From the NCBI RefSeq assembly GCF_012317585.1, contig NZ_CP042909.1:868001-932000 (forward strand): a stretch of 64,000 nucleotides of DNA, written 5' to 3'. A program made the translations under genes and the position numbers. Every line of letters starts with the position of its first letter. Within the stretch, counting starts at the first letter, position 1. The DNA comes from Thermosulfurimonas marina (GTDB lineage Bacteria > Desulfobacterota > Thermodesulfobacteria > Thermodesulfobacteriales > Thermodesulfobacteriaceae). Shown piece after piece: positions 40,936-49,960 of this stretch. The notes beneath the pieces were generated by a model, which did no database searches, was not told where the DNA came from, and worked only from the letters and a program-made list of their open reading frames with translations.

Positions 40936-41601
40936 ATGTGTGAGAGTTGCGGTTGCGGGGAAAGATCCCTGCGGGTGGAGGTGGCCCGGGAAATCCTCTC
41001 GCGCAATAAAGAGGTGGCGGAGCGCAACCGGGCCTGGTTTCAGCGGCTGGGAGTCAAGGCCGTAAATCTGGTGGGTTCCCCCGGAGCCGGAAAGACCACC
41101 CTTATCGAGGCCACGGCCCGCGCCCTTTCCGGAAGGCGCCTGGCGGTCATTGAGGGGGACCCCGAAACCCGGCGGGACGCCGAGCGCCTGGAGTCCCTGG
41201 GGATCCCGGTGGCGGCCGTGACCACCGGGGGCGTGTGTCATCTGGATGCGGCCATGGTCCACCGGGCCTTTCACGAACTGGCCGGTCCTCCCCCGGAGAT
41301 CCTTTTTATCGAAAACGTGGGCAACCTCCTGTGCCCCGCGGATTTTGACCTGGGAGAGGAGCTTTCCGTCGTGGTCCTTTCGGTGACCGAGGGAGAAGAC
41401 AAACCCGAAAAGTATCCCCAGGCCTTCCGGCGGGCCCGGGCTCTGGTCCTTACCAAGCTGGATCTTCTGCCCTATGTGGACTTTGACCCGGAAAAGGTGG
41501 CCGAACGGGCCCGGAGGATCAATCCCGAAATAGAGATCTTTCGGGTCTCCGCCCGCACCGGAGAAGGCCTTGAGGAGTGGGTAAAGTTTCTTCTAGAATA
41601 A
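40936..41601 (+). CDS. hypB: Hydrogenase nickel GTPase HypB
   Basis: A 221-residue GTPase. The N-terminus MCESCGCG is the high-affinity nickel motif. P-loop NLVGSPGAGKTTLIE, then EGDPETRRDAERL and LTKLDLLPYV (guanine specificity). There is no His-rich tract, so nickel storage is not expected. Its last 25 nt overlap hypF. Confidence 0.95.
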   Translation: MCESCGCGERSLRVEVAREILSRNKEVAERNRAWFQRLGVKAVNLVGSPGAGKTTLIEATARALSGRRLAVIEGDPETRRDAERLESLGIPVAAVTTGGVCHLDAAMVHRAFHELAGPPPEILFIENVGNLLCPADFDLGEELSVVVLSVTEGEDKPEKYPQAFRRARALVLTKLDLLPYVDFDPEKVAERARRINPEIEIFRVSARTGEGLEEWVKFLLE

Positions 41602-43865
41602 AAGGGCGCCGATTTGTCCTGCAGGGGCGGGTCCAGGGGGTGGGCTTCCGGCCCTTTGTGGCCCGCCTGGCGGCCCGGCTGGACCTCAAGGGTTGGGTAA
41701 GGAACGGCCCCGAGGGGGTAGAGCTTGCGGTCTGGGGCACCCCCAGGGCCCTTTCCGCCTTTTCCGCCTCCCTGATTTCCGAGCTCCCTCCCCTGGCCCG
41801 CCTCCAGAGGCTTCGCGTACGCGGACTGTCCGAGCCCCCTCCGGAAGGTTTTGCCATCGTGGAGACCCGGCAGGGGCCTTCCCACACCCTGGCCCCCCCG
41901 GATGTGGCCACCTGCCAAGCCTGTCTTTCGGAAATCCTGGACCCGGGTGACCGCCGCTTTGGCTATCCCTTTACCAATTGCACCGATTGCGGCCCCCGCT
42001 ACACGGTGATCGAGGCCCTGCCCTACGACCGGCCTAAGACCTCCATGCGCTCCTTTGAAATGTGTCCGGAGTGCCTGGCCGAATATCGGGATCCCCGGAG
42101 CCGGCGTTTTCATGCCGAGCCCAATGCCTGCCCGGTCTGCGGGCCACAGATCTGGCTCTGCGACGCCCGAGGAGAGAGGATCCCCGTCGCCGATCCCCTG
42201 GCCTTTGTGGTCCGGACTCTCAGGGAAGGGGCCCTCTGGGCCCTCAAGGGCCTGGGAGGGTTCCACCTGGTCTGTGATGCCCAAAACGAGGCCGCGGTAA
42301 GACTCCTGCGGGAGCGTAAGCGCCGCCCGAAAAAACCCCTGGCGGTCATGGTGCGGGATCTGGCAGCAGCCCGAAAGATCGCCGAACTTACCCCGGCCGA
42401 AGAGCACTGGCTCTCCTCCCCGGAGGCCCCCATCGTGCTCGCCCGCAAACGCCGCCCCTTTCCCCTGGCCGAGTCCGTGGCCCCGGGCCTCCATCTAGTG
42501 GGCCTCCTGCTTCCTTACACTCCGCTCCATCATCTTCTCCTCCGGGCCTGGCCCGGACTGGCCCTGGTGATGACCAGCGGAAACCTCTCGGAGGAGCCCC
42601 TCTGCTACCGGAACGAAGAAGCCCTTAGCCGCCTTTCCGGGGTAGCCGACTACTTTCTGCTCCACGACCGGCCCATCGTGGCCCCGGTGGACGACTCTGT
42701 GCTCCGCCTGTGCGGAGACCGCCCGGTTCTCCTCCGCCGGGCCCGGGGCTTTGTGCCGGAACCCCTTTCCCTTCCCCGCCGGGCCCCCGGGACCCTGGCC
42801 GTGGGCCCGCTACTCAAAAACACCTTCACCGTGACCCGCGAGGATCAGGCCCTGATGAGCCCCCATCTGGGAGATCTCGAGAGTCTTCCCATCCTGAGAC
42901 GCTTTGAAGAGACCCTGACCCATTACCGGAGGCTCTTCGATCTGCCCCTGGAGCAGGTGGTCTGTGATCTACACCCGGACTACCTTTCCACCCGTCTGGC
43001 CGAAGAGAGGGCCCAAAAGGAGGGACTGCGTCTTTTAAAAGTCCAACACCACCTGGCCCACGCCTTAAGCGCCCTGGGAGAGTCCGCCGAAGAGCCGGCC
43101 CTGGCCCTGGTGCTCGACGGAGCCGGTCTGGGGGAAGATGGCCTCATCCGAGGGGGAGAGATCTATCTGGTGGAGGGTCCGGTCTTTCGGCGGCTGGGGA
43201 GCCTTTCCCCGGTGCCCCTGCCCGGAGGCCAGGCCGCGGAAAGGGAACCCTGGCGCATGCTCCTGGCCTATCTCTCCTTCTTTACCGAGGAGGTCCCCGA
43301 ACCCCTGAGGAAGATTCCGGCGGAGAAGCTGGAGGTTGCCCGGAGGGTCCTTTCCCGGGGGCCGCTTACCACCGGAGCCGGAAGGCTCTTTGAGGCCCTG
43401 GGGTGCCTCCTTTCCGGGGAGACGGTCAACCACTATGAAGGGGAACTGGCCGCCCGCCTGGAGGCCTTGGCCGCAGAGGGGGTGGGGGAAAGACCTTACC
43501 AGGTGGCCCCCCGCAGGGAAAGGAAAGGGGTTCAGCTTCCGGCCTGGGAATTCGTACGAGAGGCCTTAAGGGATCTCCGGGCCGGGGTGCCTCCAGAGGA
43601 GGTGGCCGCCCGGTTTCACCGGGGGCTGGCCCAGAGCCTGGCCCGGGTCCTGAGCGAGCTTTCCGAAAAGACCGGCCTTCGACGGGTGGTCCTTTCCGGA
43701 GGGTGCTTCCAAAACGCTCTTTTTCTTGAGGAGACACTTTCGGCTTTGGAAAAGTACGGCCTTTTTCCGGTCTTTAACTCCCGCATCCCCCCTAATGATG
43801 GGGGGCTTTCTTACGGCCAGGCGGTCTACGCCAGCCTCTCCAGGGCCTCGGCCCAGAGGTCGTAA
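41577..43865 (+). CDS. hypF: Carbamoyltransferase HypF
   Basis: It makes the cyanide ligand of the hydrogenase site from carbamoyl phosphate. Domains in order over 762 residues: acylphosphatase (QGRVQGVGFRPFVARLA), two zinc fingers (CQACLSEI with CTDCGPRY; CPECLAEY with CPVCGPQ), YrdC domain (ALKGLGGFHLVCDA, RKRRPKKPLAVM), and a Kae1-like domain (VQHHLAHALSAL, LSGGCFQNALF). It starts with GTG inside hypB. The 3' end overlaps convergent rimO by 40 nt. hypD and hypE, needed with it, are not in the window. Confidence 0.95.
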   Translation: MGKVSSRIKGRRFVLQGRVQGVGFRPFVARLAARLDLKGWVRNGPEGVELAVWGTPRALSAFSASLISELPPLARLQRLRVRGLSEPPPEGFAIVETRQGPSHTLAPPDVATCQACLSEILDPGDRRFGYPFTNCTDCGPRYTVIEALPYDRPKTSMRSFEMCPECLAEYRDPRSRRFHAEPNACPVCGPQIWLCDARGERIPVADPLAFVVRTLREGALWALKGLGGFHLVCDAQNEAAVRLLRERKRRPKKPLAVMVRDLAAARKIAELTPAEEHWLSSPEAPIVLARKRRPFPLAESVAPGLHLVGLLLPYTPLHHLLLRAWPGLALVMTSGNLSEEPLCYRNEEALSRLSGVADYFLLHDRPIVAPVDDSVLRLCGDRPVLLRRARGFVPEPLSLPRRAPGTLAVGPLLKNTFTVTREDQALMSPHLGDLESLPILRRFEETLTHYRRLFDLPLEQVVCDLHPDYLSTRLAEERAQKEGLRLLKVQHHLAHALSALGESAEEPALALVLDGAGLGEDGLIRGGEIYLVEGPVFRRLGSLSPVPLPGGQAAEREPWRMLLAYLSFFTEEVPEPLRKIPAEKLEVARRVLSRGPLTTGAGRLFEALGCLLSGETVNHYEGELAARLEALAAEGVGERPYQVAPRRERKGVQLPAWEFVREALRDLRAGVPPEEVAARFHRGLAQSLARVLSELSEKTGLRRVVLSGGCFQNALFLEETLSALEKYGLFPVFNSRIPPNDGGLSYGQAVYASLSRASAQRS

Positions 43866-45130
43866 GTAAAGCTCCGCACAAACCGCACTCGGACGAGATC
43901 CCCGGGCTCCACCGGGATTCCCCTTACGATCACCGTATGGCCATCCACCTCCGGGGCCTGAAAGCCGGCGTGTCCCACCGGACGGCCCCTGGAGTCATAA
44001 CCGGTGACCAGGACCAGGTCTTCGGTCCCCACCCGGGCCCGGAGGTTTTCCCGAGAGATCTCCCGCTGAAGGGCCAGGACCCGGTGGCGCCGTCGGCGGG
44101 CTATGCGCTGGGAGGGCCGGGGACGGAGACGGGCCGCCGGAGTGCCCTCTTCTGGCCAATAGACAAAGGCCCCGAGGTGGTCGAACCGGGCCTGAGAAAG
44201 GAAGGAAAGGAGGGCCGCAAACTCCTCTTCTCCCTCCCCGGGAAAGCCCACGATGACCGAAGTGCGCAGGCCGATCCCTGGCCGCCTCCGGCGCAGCTCC
44301 TCAAGAAGGCGCAAAAGATCTTCGGCCCGATATGGCCGGCGCATGCGCCTCAGGATCTCCGGGTGGGCGTGCTGCACCGGAAGGTCCAGATAGGGGGCCA
44401 GGGCCTCTTCGGTGGCCAGAAGCTCCATCAATTCCGGGCTCACCCCTTCGGGATGAAGATAAAGAAGGCGCAGGCGAGCCCCGGGAGAAAGGATCCGGAG
44501 GAGGGCCTGCAAAAGCTCCGGAAGCGCCGCCCGGCCTTGGTCAAGCCCGTAGGCGGAGACGTCCTGGCCCACGAGGATGATCTCCCGCACCCCCTGGGCC
44601 AGAAGGCCCTCGGCCTCCCGGAGGATCTCTTTTAAGGGCCGGCTTCTCAGGGGGCCCCGGATGCGGGGAATGGTACAGAAGGAACAGCCGTGCCGGCAGC
44701 CCTCGGTGACCTTGAGATAGGCGTAAAAGGGGTTTTCGGTAAGGATCCTCCGGGCGGTCTCCGGCCCCTCCGGGCGAAGGAGCAGCCCTCTTTCCCGGAA
44801 GAGGAGGTCCCCGGCGGCCCGATAGGCCTCGATCCCCATAAAAAGATCCACCTCCGGAAGATGGGCCAGGGCCTCCTCCCGGAAGCGGGCCGGAAGGCAG
44901 CCCACCACGGCCAGCCTCTGCCCGGGGCGCTTGGCCTCGGCGAGTTCCAGAATGGTGTCGATGGACTCCCGGACCGCCGGGCGGATGAAGGCGCAGGTGT
45001 TGACCACCAGGAGGTCGGCCTCCTCCGGGACCAGCACCGGCTCCACTCCGGCCTCGAGAAGACGGGCCAGAAGTTTTTCCGTATCGGTGCGGTTCTTGGG
45101 GCAGCCCAGACTTACAGCGTAGACCTTCAA
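43826..45130 (-). CDS. rimO: Ribosomal protein S12 methylthiotransferase RimO
   Basis: A radical-SAM enzyme of 434 residues that adds a methylthio group to the beta carbon of an Asp in ribosomal protein S12. N-terminal MTTase domain opens KVYAVSLGCPKNRTDTE; radical-SAM core has GCRHGCSFCTIPRIRG (CxxxCxxC); the C-terminal TRAM domain ends ALERLA. The opening SLGCPKNRTD separates RimO from MiaB and MtaB. It overlaps panD by 4 nt and hypF (convergent) by 40 nt. Confidence 0.94.
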   Translation of the reverse strand: MKVYAVSLGCPKNRTDTEKLLARLLEAGVEPVLVPEEADLLVVNTCAFIRPAVRESIDTILELAEAKRPGQRLAVVGCLPARFREEALAHLPEVDLFMGIEAYRAAGDLLFRERGLLLRPEGPETARRILTENPFYAYLKVTEGCRHGCSFCTIPRIRGPLRSRPLKEILREAEGLLAQGVREIILVGQDVSAYGLDQGRAALPELLQALLRILSPGARLRLLYLHPEGVSPELMELLATEEALAPYLDLPVQHAHPEILRRMRRPYRAEDLLRLLEELRRRRPGIGLRTSVIVGFPGEGEEEFAALLSFLSQARFDHLGAFVYWPEEGTPAARLRPRPSQRIARRRRHRVLALQREISRENLRARVGTEDLVLVTGYDSRGRPVGHAGFQAPEVDGHTVIVRGIPVEPGDLVRVRFVRSFTYDLWAEALERLA

Positions 45131-45498
45131 GAGGCTCTGGCCTCCCGGATCTCCCGCACGCGGTTCTTCTCGTCCACATAAACCAGGCGGGCGGAAAAGC
45201 GGGAAAGCTCCTCCTCGCTCACCCAGGCGTAGGCGGCAATGATGATCTCGTCTCCCACCTCGCCCAGGCGGGCCGCCGCTCCATTCAAGACCACTTCCCC
45301 CGAGCCCCGCCGGCCTTCGATGAGGTAAGTCTCAAAGCGGGCCCCGTTGGCCAGGTTATAGACCCAGACCGCCTCCAGCGGCCGAAGCCCCGCCGCCTCC
45401 ATAAGCTCCGGATCCAGGGTGAGGCTCCCCTCGTAGCAAAGCTCCTTGCCCGTGATCCGGGCCCGGTGAATCTTGGCGCAGAGAAAGCGGCGATACAC
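45127..45498 (-). CDS. panD: Aspartate 1-decarboxylase PanD
   Basis: It makes beta-alanine for pantothenate. The 123-residue proenzyme self-cleaves before serine at GS in LCYEGSLTLDPELM to form the pyruvoyl cofactor. YVYNLANGARFETYL-like and NGAAARLGEVGDEIII blocks are typical. It lies 3 nt from panC, so the pantothenate genes are paired in the ldt-panC-panD-rimO operon. Confidence 0.95.
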   Translation of the reverse strand: MYRRFLCAKIHRARITGKELCYEGSLTLDPELMEAAGLRPLEAVWVYNLANGARFETYLIEGRRGSGEVVLNGAAARLGEVGDEIIIAAYAWVSEEELSRFSARLVYVDEKNRVREIREARAS

Positions 45499-45501
45499 GG
45501 C

Positions 45502-46347
45502 TTAAGGCCTCAGGATGGTATTGTCAATCAACCGGGCCTTACCTACGAAGACCGCAAGGGCCAAAAGCGTAGGACCGTCCACCCTGGTCTTTTCCTCCAG
45601 GGTCTCCGGATCCCGGAACTCCACATAGTCGATACGGGTTCCGGGATGAGCTTGAATAAACTCCACAATTTCTTTTTTAAGCACTTCCGCGCGGCGTTCC
45701 CCTTCGGCCACACGGCGCCGGGCCAGCTCCAAAGAACGGTAAAGGCTCAGGGCCGACTCTCGCTCCTCGGGGCGAAGATAGGTGTTCCGGGAACTCATGG
45801 CCAGCCCATCAGGCTCCCGCACCGTGGGATGGGGCACGATTTCTATGTCGAGATTAAGATCCCGCACCATACGCTGGATGACCTTGAGCTGCTGATAGTC
45901 CTTCTCCCCGAAGACCGCTACCTGCGGTTTGACAATATGGAAAAGCTTTAAAACCACGGTGCAGACTCCGCGGAAGTGCCCCGGCCGGCGGGCCCCACAG
46001 AGGGGCTTTGAAAGTTCCGTAACCTCTACATAGGTCTGAAAACCCTCAGGATACATCTCTTCCACCGAGGGAACAAAGAGGATGTCCACCCCCACAGATT
46101 CGGCCAGGCGCCGGTCCCTTTCCAGATCCCGGGGATAACGGGAAAGGTCCTCCTGGGGACCAAACTGGATGGGGTTCACGAAGACCGAGACCACCACCGT
46201 GTCGGAAAGCTCGCGGGCCCGGCGCATGAGGGCCAGGTGTCCTTCATGGAAATAACCCATGGTGGGCACAAAGCCAATGCGGCGGCCTTCCCGCCGCAGG
46301 GCCTCCGCCCGGGCCTGCATTTCGGATACCCGAGAAAGGACCTCCAT
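45502..46347 (-). CDS. panC: Pantothenate synthetase PanC
   Basis: It joins pantoate and beta-alanine with ATP. Motifs over 281 residues: [45 protein letters not shown] and SSRNTYL. The start at 46347 (AGAGG shortly upstream) is supported by the alignment of [15 protein letters not shown] to the usual N-terminus. The start lies 104 nt inside the upstream L,D-transpeptidase gene. Confidence 0.95.
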   Translation of the reverse strand: MEVLSRVSEMQARAEALRREGRRIGFVPTMGYFHEGHLALMRRARELSDTVVVSVFVNPIQFGPQEDLSRYPRDLERDRRLAESVGVDILFVPSVEEMYPEGFQTYVEVTELSKPLCGARRPGHFRGVCTVVLKLFHIVKPQVAVFGEKDYQQLKVIQRMVRDLNLDIEIVPHPTVREPDGLAMSSRNTYLRPEERESALSLYRSLELARRRVAEGERRAEVLKKEIVEFIQAHPGTRIDYVEFRDPETLEEKTRVDGPTLLALAVFVGKARLIDNTILRP

Positions 46348-47275
46348 CCTCTTCCATCACCCCGAAGGTCTGACCTTCCCGCACTAAGTGTAATACCTCC
46401 CGGGGGAGGGTATCAAGGATGAGCCCCCTTAAAGAAGGGTATCCCCCGGGAAATCTCCCCCAAAGGCGATCCAGGGGCTCAAGATGTCCGTTTCCGTTGG
46501 TGTCTTTCAGAAAAAAGACCACTTTTCCTTCGGAAAAGCCCACCACTTCCAGGCGGAGCAGGCCGTCCCTCCGGGACGAGGCCAGAAGATCCGCCTCAAG
46601 CCCCGGGGCCAGGGCCAGCCGCAATCTTACCTCTCGCAGAGGCCCCCGGATCTTTCCGGGGGCAAGCTCAAGCAGGGTCTGGGCCAGGGGTTTTCGGCGA
46701 TCATAAATGAGGACCGGGGTACCGGGGGAGACAAAGCGATAGAGCCTTTCCATGTCGGAATTCTTCAGGGCCACACACCCGTGGGTCCAGTCCCGGATCC
46801 GTTGTCCTTCCTTTTGCCGGAAAAGACCCCCTCCGTGGAGGCCCAGCCCGTCTCCCAGGGGTCCGGAAAGGGGCCGGCCGGCCTCCCAGGCCGAAAGATA
46901 CTCCCGGAATTCCCTTTCCGAGATCCGTCCCTCCCAACGGGCCAAAAGAATATCCTTGAGGTTGGGATAATCCAGTCCCACAAAGAGAAAGTAGCGCCGG
47001 GAGGGGTGCTTTTCCCGCACCCGGTAAAGGCCCTCCGGGGTGGCGAAATCTCCCCGGGCCCTTTTGGGAGAAAGGGGATCAAGCCCCAGGGAACAAGGGA
47101 AGGCCGCTATCCGCCGCCCGTCTTCGTAAAGGAAGACCCTTCTTGAGGCCTTCTCCACCACCACCCAGCGAGACCGGGAAGGGATCTCCTGCCCCAGACC
47201 ACTCCAAAAGGGCGAAAAAATGGAGACAGTGACGAAAAGCAAGCCTAAAAAGAGATAAAATTCCTTCCCTTTCAA
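46244..47275 (-). CDS. L,D-transpeptidase (YkuD family), exported
   Basis: A 343-residue protein with an N-terminal signal/anchor ([20 protein letters not shown]). The YkuD domain spans about residues 35-195, with GLHGGGLFR and the active-site [12 protein letters not shown] (catalytic Cys). It builds 3-3 peptidoglycan cross-links or anchors proteins. The C-terminal part (about 205-310) is a second domain with beta strands ([19 protein letters not shown]) of unknown role. The last 35 residues, Gly/Pro-rich, are encoded in the frame overlapping panC by 104 nt. First gene of its operon. Confidence 0.85.
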   Translation of the reverse strand: MKGKEFYLFLGLLFVTVSIFSPFWSGLGQEIPSRSRWVVVEKASRRVFLYEDGRRIAAFPCSLGLDPLSPKRARGDFATPEGLYRVREKHPSRRYFLFVGLDYPNLKDILLARWEGRISEREFREYLSAWEAGRPLSGPLGDGLGLHGGGLFRQKEGQRIRDWTHGCVALKNSDMERLYRFVSPGTPVLIYDRRKPLAQTLLELAPGKIRGPLREVRLRLALAPGLEADLLASSRRDGLLRLEVVGFSEGKVVFFLKDTNGNGHLEPLDRLWGRFPGGYPSLRGLILDTLPREVLHLVREGQTFGVMEEDGGPFSGIRNAGPGGGPAAGRPPHWLCAHHGLFP

Positions 47276-47295
47276 AATTTGTGGAACTCGGCCTT

Positions 47296-47324
47296 TTGAT
47301 TTTCGGGGTGTTTGGCCTTATTAT
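47296..47324 (+). promoter_or_regulatory. Sigma70-like promoter of the small secreted protein gene
   Basis: TTGATT (47296-47301), 17-nt spacer, TATTAT (47319-47324). Start near 47331, about 29 nt before the ATG at 47360, with a strong AGAAGGAGGTGCGGAT ribosome site between them. Confidence 0.7.
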
Positions 47325-47359
47325 ATTCATTAGTTTGAAAAAAAGAAGGAGGTGCGGAT

Positions 47360-47560
47360 ATGAGGAAGAAGATTATGGCTCTGGCGATGGCGATGGTCTT
47401 TGCCGCTCCCATGGGGGCCCTGGCCAAGTCCTGCAAGGGGACCATCAAGGAATTCGACGGAAAGACCATGGTGGTAGAGGTGAAGGGGAAATGTAAGGCC
47501 GAGGCCGGACAGGAAGTGAAGATCAAGGTCCAGAAAAAGGCCGCGGTGGAGGGTTGCTAA
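47360..47560 (+). CDS. 66-residue secreted protein, unknown function
   Basis: A signal peptide (RKKIMALAMAMVFAAPMGAL) precedes a 44-residue mature part: KSCKGTIKEFDGKTMVVEVK and onward, with three cysteines (positions about 25, 45 and 66, the last residue). Lys-rich and basic (KIKVQKKAAVEGC). It looks like a short beta barrel similar to OB-type or NosD-like small domains, but I do not recognise a family. It has its own promoter and terminator and thus is a single-gene unit. Confidence 0.8.
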   Translation: MRKKIMALAMAMVFAAPMGALAKSCKGTIKEFDGKTMVVEVKGKCKAEAGQEVKIKVQKKAAVEGC

Positions 47561-47568
47561 AGCCTTTT

Positions 47569-47605
47569 AAGGGCGGGCCCCGTTCTGGGGCCTGCCCTTT
47601 TATTT
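47569..47605 (+). terminator. Rho-independent terminator after the 66-residue protein gene
   Basis: A 13-bp stem: AAGGGCGGGCCCC pairs with GGGGCCTGCCCTT (one G-T wobble), loop GTTCT, followed by TTTTATTT. The 3' arm abuts the stop of the convergent cooC. Confidence 0.9.
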
Positions 47606-48358
47606 GAGCATCTCCTCAAAAAGCCGGTAAGCCTTTCGGAGAAGGCGGTCTTCTTCAGGAAGTTCCCAAAGGGGTTTCTGTTCCACTTCCAGTTCAAAGA
47701 TCTCTGGGCTTTCGGGTAAATAGCCCAGGAAGGTCAGGCCTTCTTTGGCGCAGGTTTCCCGTACGTAACGGTCCAGGGCCTCCGGGACGGGATCCGGGGC
47801 CCGGTTTACCAGAAGCCACTTGTGCCCCACCTGGAGTTGCAGGGGTTTTACCAGGGCAGCGATGCGGGCCGCGGTGAGCACCCCGCGGCTTGAGGCGTCG
47901 GAGACCACCAGAAGGTGGTCGATTTCCACCATGTTGAGCCGGGAAAGATGCTCCATCCCGGCTTCATTGTCCACCACCAGATAGCGATAGCTCTTTTCCA
48001 GGCGCTGCAGGGCCTGCGAGAGAAAGGAATGGGCCGCACAGTAGCAGCCCGGGCCCTCGGGTTGCCCCATAACCAGAAGGTCGTAGCCTTCGGCCTCTAC
48101 CAGGGCCTCGTGGACCCGCATCTCCATGAAATCCCCCCGGGCCATGCTCTCCGGAACGCTGGTGCGCAGCTCGTTTTTGACCTCCCCCAGGGTGGTCTCC
48201 ACGGTAAGCCCCAGAAGTTCGTTGAGATTGGCGTTGGGGTCGGCGTCTACCGCGAGCACCGGCCCCTTTCCGGTCTCCACCAGATAGCGAATAAGAAGGG
48301 CGGCGGTGGTGGTCTTCCCCGTGCCCCCCTTTCCGGCAAGAGCAATCCTTACGGCCAT
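47600..48358 (-). CDS. CooC-type nickel-insertion ATPase (second of two)
   Basis: A 252-residue SIMIBI ATPase with deviant Walker A GKGGTGKTTTAAL, AVDADPNANLNELLG, and the CooC CXC motif in GPGCYCAAH. VVDNEAGMEHLSRLN follows. The NANLNELLG region is typical of the CooC/AcsF subgroup linked to CODH/ACS. It differs clearly from the protein at 5441 in the CXC context (GCYC against GCAC). It follows cimA directly, so it is cotranscribed with amino acid genes. Confidence 0.85.
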   Translation of the reverse strand: MAVRIALAGKGGTGKTTTAALLIRYLVETGKGPVLAVDADPNANLNELLGLTVETTLGEVKNELRTSVPESMARGDFMEMRVHEALVEAEGYDLLVMGQPEGPGCYCAAHSFLSQALQRLEKSYRYLVVDNEAGMEHLSRLNMVEIDHLLVVSDASSRGVLTAARIAALVKPLQLQVGHKWLLVNRAPDPVPEALDRYVRETCAKEGLTFLGYLPESPEIFELEVEQKPLWELPEEDRLLRKAYRLFEEMLK

Positions 48359-49960
48359 CTAACTTCCCCCCTTGGCCTTGCGGTCCAGATAGAGTTTGTA
48401 GGTATAGCTTTCGATCAGGGCCTGGCAGCTGGCCTCCAGGATGTCCTCCGAGACTCCTACGGTGCCCCATTGACGATGGTGGTCCCGGGAGGTGATGAGG
48501 ACCCGCACCCGGGCCCCGGTCCCCGGAATCCCCGGAAGCACCCGCACCTTATAGTCCTCGAGTTTCATCTCCTTGAGCTGGGGGTAAAAACGCTCCAGGG
48601 CCTTGCGCAGGGCGTGATCCAGGGCGTTGACCGGACCGTTGCCCACCGCCGCGGTATGCTCCACCTCCCCCACTCCGGGAGGGACCCGGACCACCACCGT
48701 GGCCTCCACCAGGGGAGGGCCGTCCTCCGAGGGGCGGAGATCCAGCACCCGATAGCCCAGGAGCTCGAAATACCGCTTGGGCTCTCCCAGGAGTTGGTAC
48801 ATCAGGAGTTCCAGGGAGGCCTCGGCGGCTTCATACTCGTAGCCCTCGGCCTCCCGTTTTTTGACCTCCTCCACGATACGTCCCACCACCGGATCTTCGG
48901 CCGAAAGCTCCAGCCCGAACTGCCGGGCCTTATAAACGATGTTGGAGCGCCCCGAAAGGTCCGAGACCAGGACCCGTCGGGTGTTTCCTACCCGTTCGGG
49001 ATCGATATGTTCGTAGGTGCGGGGGTGCCGCAGGATGGCCGAAACATGCACCCCTCCTTTGTGGGCAAAGGCACTGCGGCCCACATAAGGAAGGTGCCGG
49101 GGGTGGGGCAGATTGGCCACCTCGAAGACGAACCGCGAGACCTCGGTAAGCCGGTGGAGGTTCTTTCCGGCCTCGCATTCGTAACCCATCTTGAGGACCA
49201 GATTGGGAATGATGGAGCAGAGGTTGGCGTTTCCGCAACGCTCTCCCACCCCGTTCATGGTCCCCTGGACCTGCACCGCGCCCTCCAGCACCGCGGCCAG
49301 GCTGTTGGCCACCGCACAGTCGGAATCGTTGTGGGCGTGAATGCCAAAGACCGTTTTTTTGCCCAGGTGCTTTTTGACCTCCCGGATGATCTCCACAATC
49401 TCGTGGGGAAGGGTGCCTCCGTTGGTGTCACAGAGGACCAGCACGTCGGCTCCGGCCTCTCGGGCCCGCTTGAGGGTCTCTAGGGCATAGTCCGGGTCTT
49501 CCTTAAAGCCGTCAAAGAAATGCTCGGCGTCGTAAAAGAGTTTTTCCACATGCGGACGCAGAAAGCGTACCGAGGCCTCGATGATCTCCAGATTTCTTTC
49601 CAGGGTGGTCTTTAAGGCCTCTTTCACGTGGATGGTCCAGGTCTTTCCAAAGATGGTTACCACCGGAGTCTTGGCCTCTAAGAGGGCCTTGAGGTTTTCG
49701 TCAAGATGGGCCTCTTTGCGGGGGTGATGGGTGCTTCCGAAGGCCGCAATGCGGGCATGCCGCAGGCGATAGTCCCGAATCTCTCGGAAAAACCGGGCGT
49801 CCTTGGGATTGGAGCCCGGCCACCCCCCCTCGATATAGTCAATTCCCAGCTCATCCAGTTTGAGGGCCACCCGGACCTTGTCTTCTACGGAGAGATTGAA
49901 TTCCTCGGCCTGGGTCCCGTCGCGCAGGGTGGTATCGTAGATCTCCACCTTGCGACTCAT
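48359..49960 (-). CDS. cimA: (R)-citramalate synthase CimA
   Basis: It condenses pyruvate with acetyl-CoA to citramalate, starting the threonine-independent route to isoleucine. The 533-residue protein has the LeuA-like barrel ([57 protein letters not shown]) and a C-terminal regulatory LeuA-dimer domain. The [15 protein letters not shown] block favours CimA over LeuA. It overlaps lysC by 4 nt and abuts cooC. Confidence 0.93.
   Translation of the reverse strand: MSRKVEIYDTTLRDGTQAEEFNLSVEDKVRVALKLDELGIDYIEGGWPGSNPKDARFFREIRDYRLRHARIAAFGSTHHPRKEAHLDENLKALLEAKTPVVTIFGKTWTIHVKEALKTTLERNLEIIEASVRFLRPHVEKLFYDAEHFFDGFKEDPDYALETLKRAREAGADVLVLCDTNGGTLPHEIVEIIREVKKHLGKKTVFGIHAHNDSDCAVANSLAAVLEGAVQVQGTMNGVGERCGNANLCSIIPNLVLKMGYECEAGKNLHRLTEVSRFVFEVANLPHPRHLPYVGRSAFAHKGGVHVSAILRHPRTYEHIDPERVGNTRRVLVSDLSGRSNIVYKARQFGLELSAEDPVVGRIVEEVKKREAEGYEYEAAEASLELLMYQLLGEPKRYFELLGYRVLDLRPSEDGPPLVEATVVVRVPPGVGEVEHTAAVGNGPVNALDHALRKALERFYPQLKEMKLEDYKVRVLPGIPGTGARVRVLITSRDHHRQWGTVGVSEDILEASCQALIESYTYKLYLDRKAKGGS

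Noticed and set aside
47915-49483. 522-residue plus-strand frame across cooC and cimA
   Set aside because: Both genes on the minus strand have complete motifs; the opposite frame has no recognisable domain or ribosome site.
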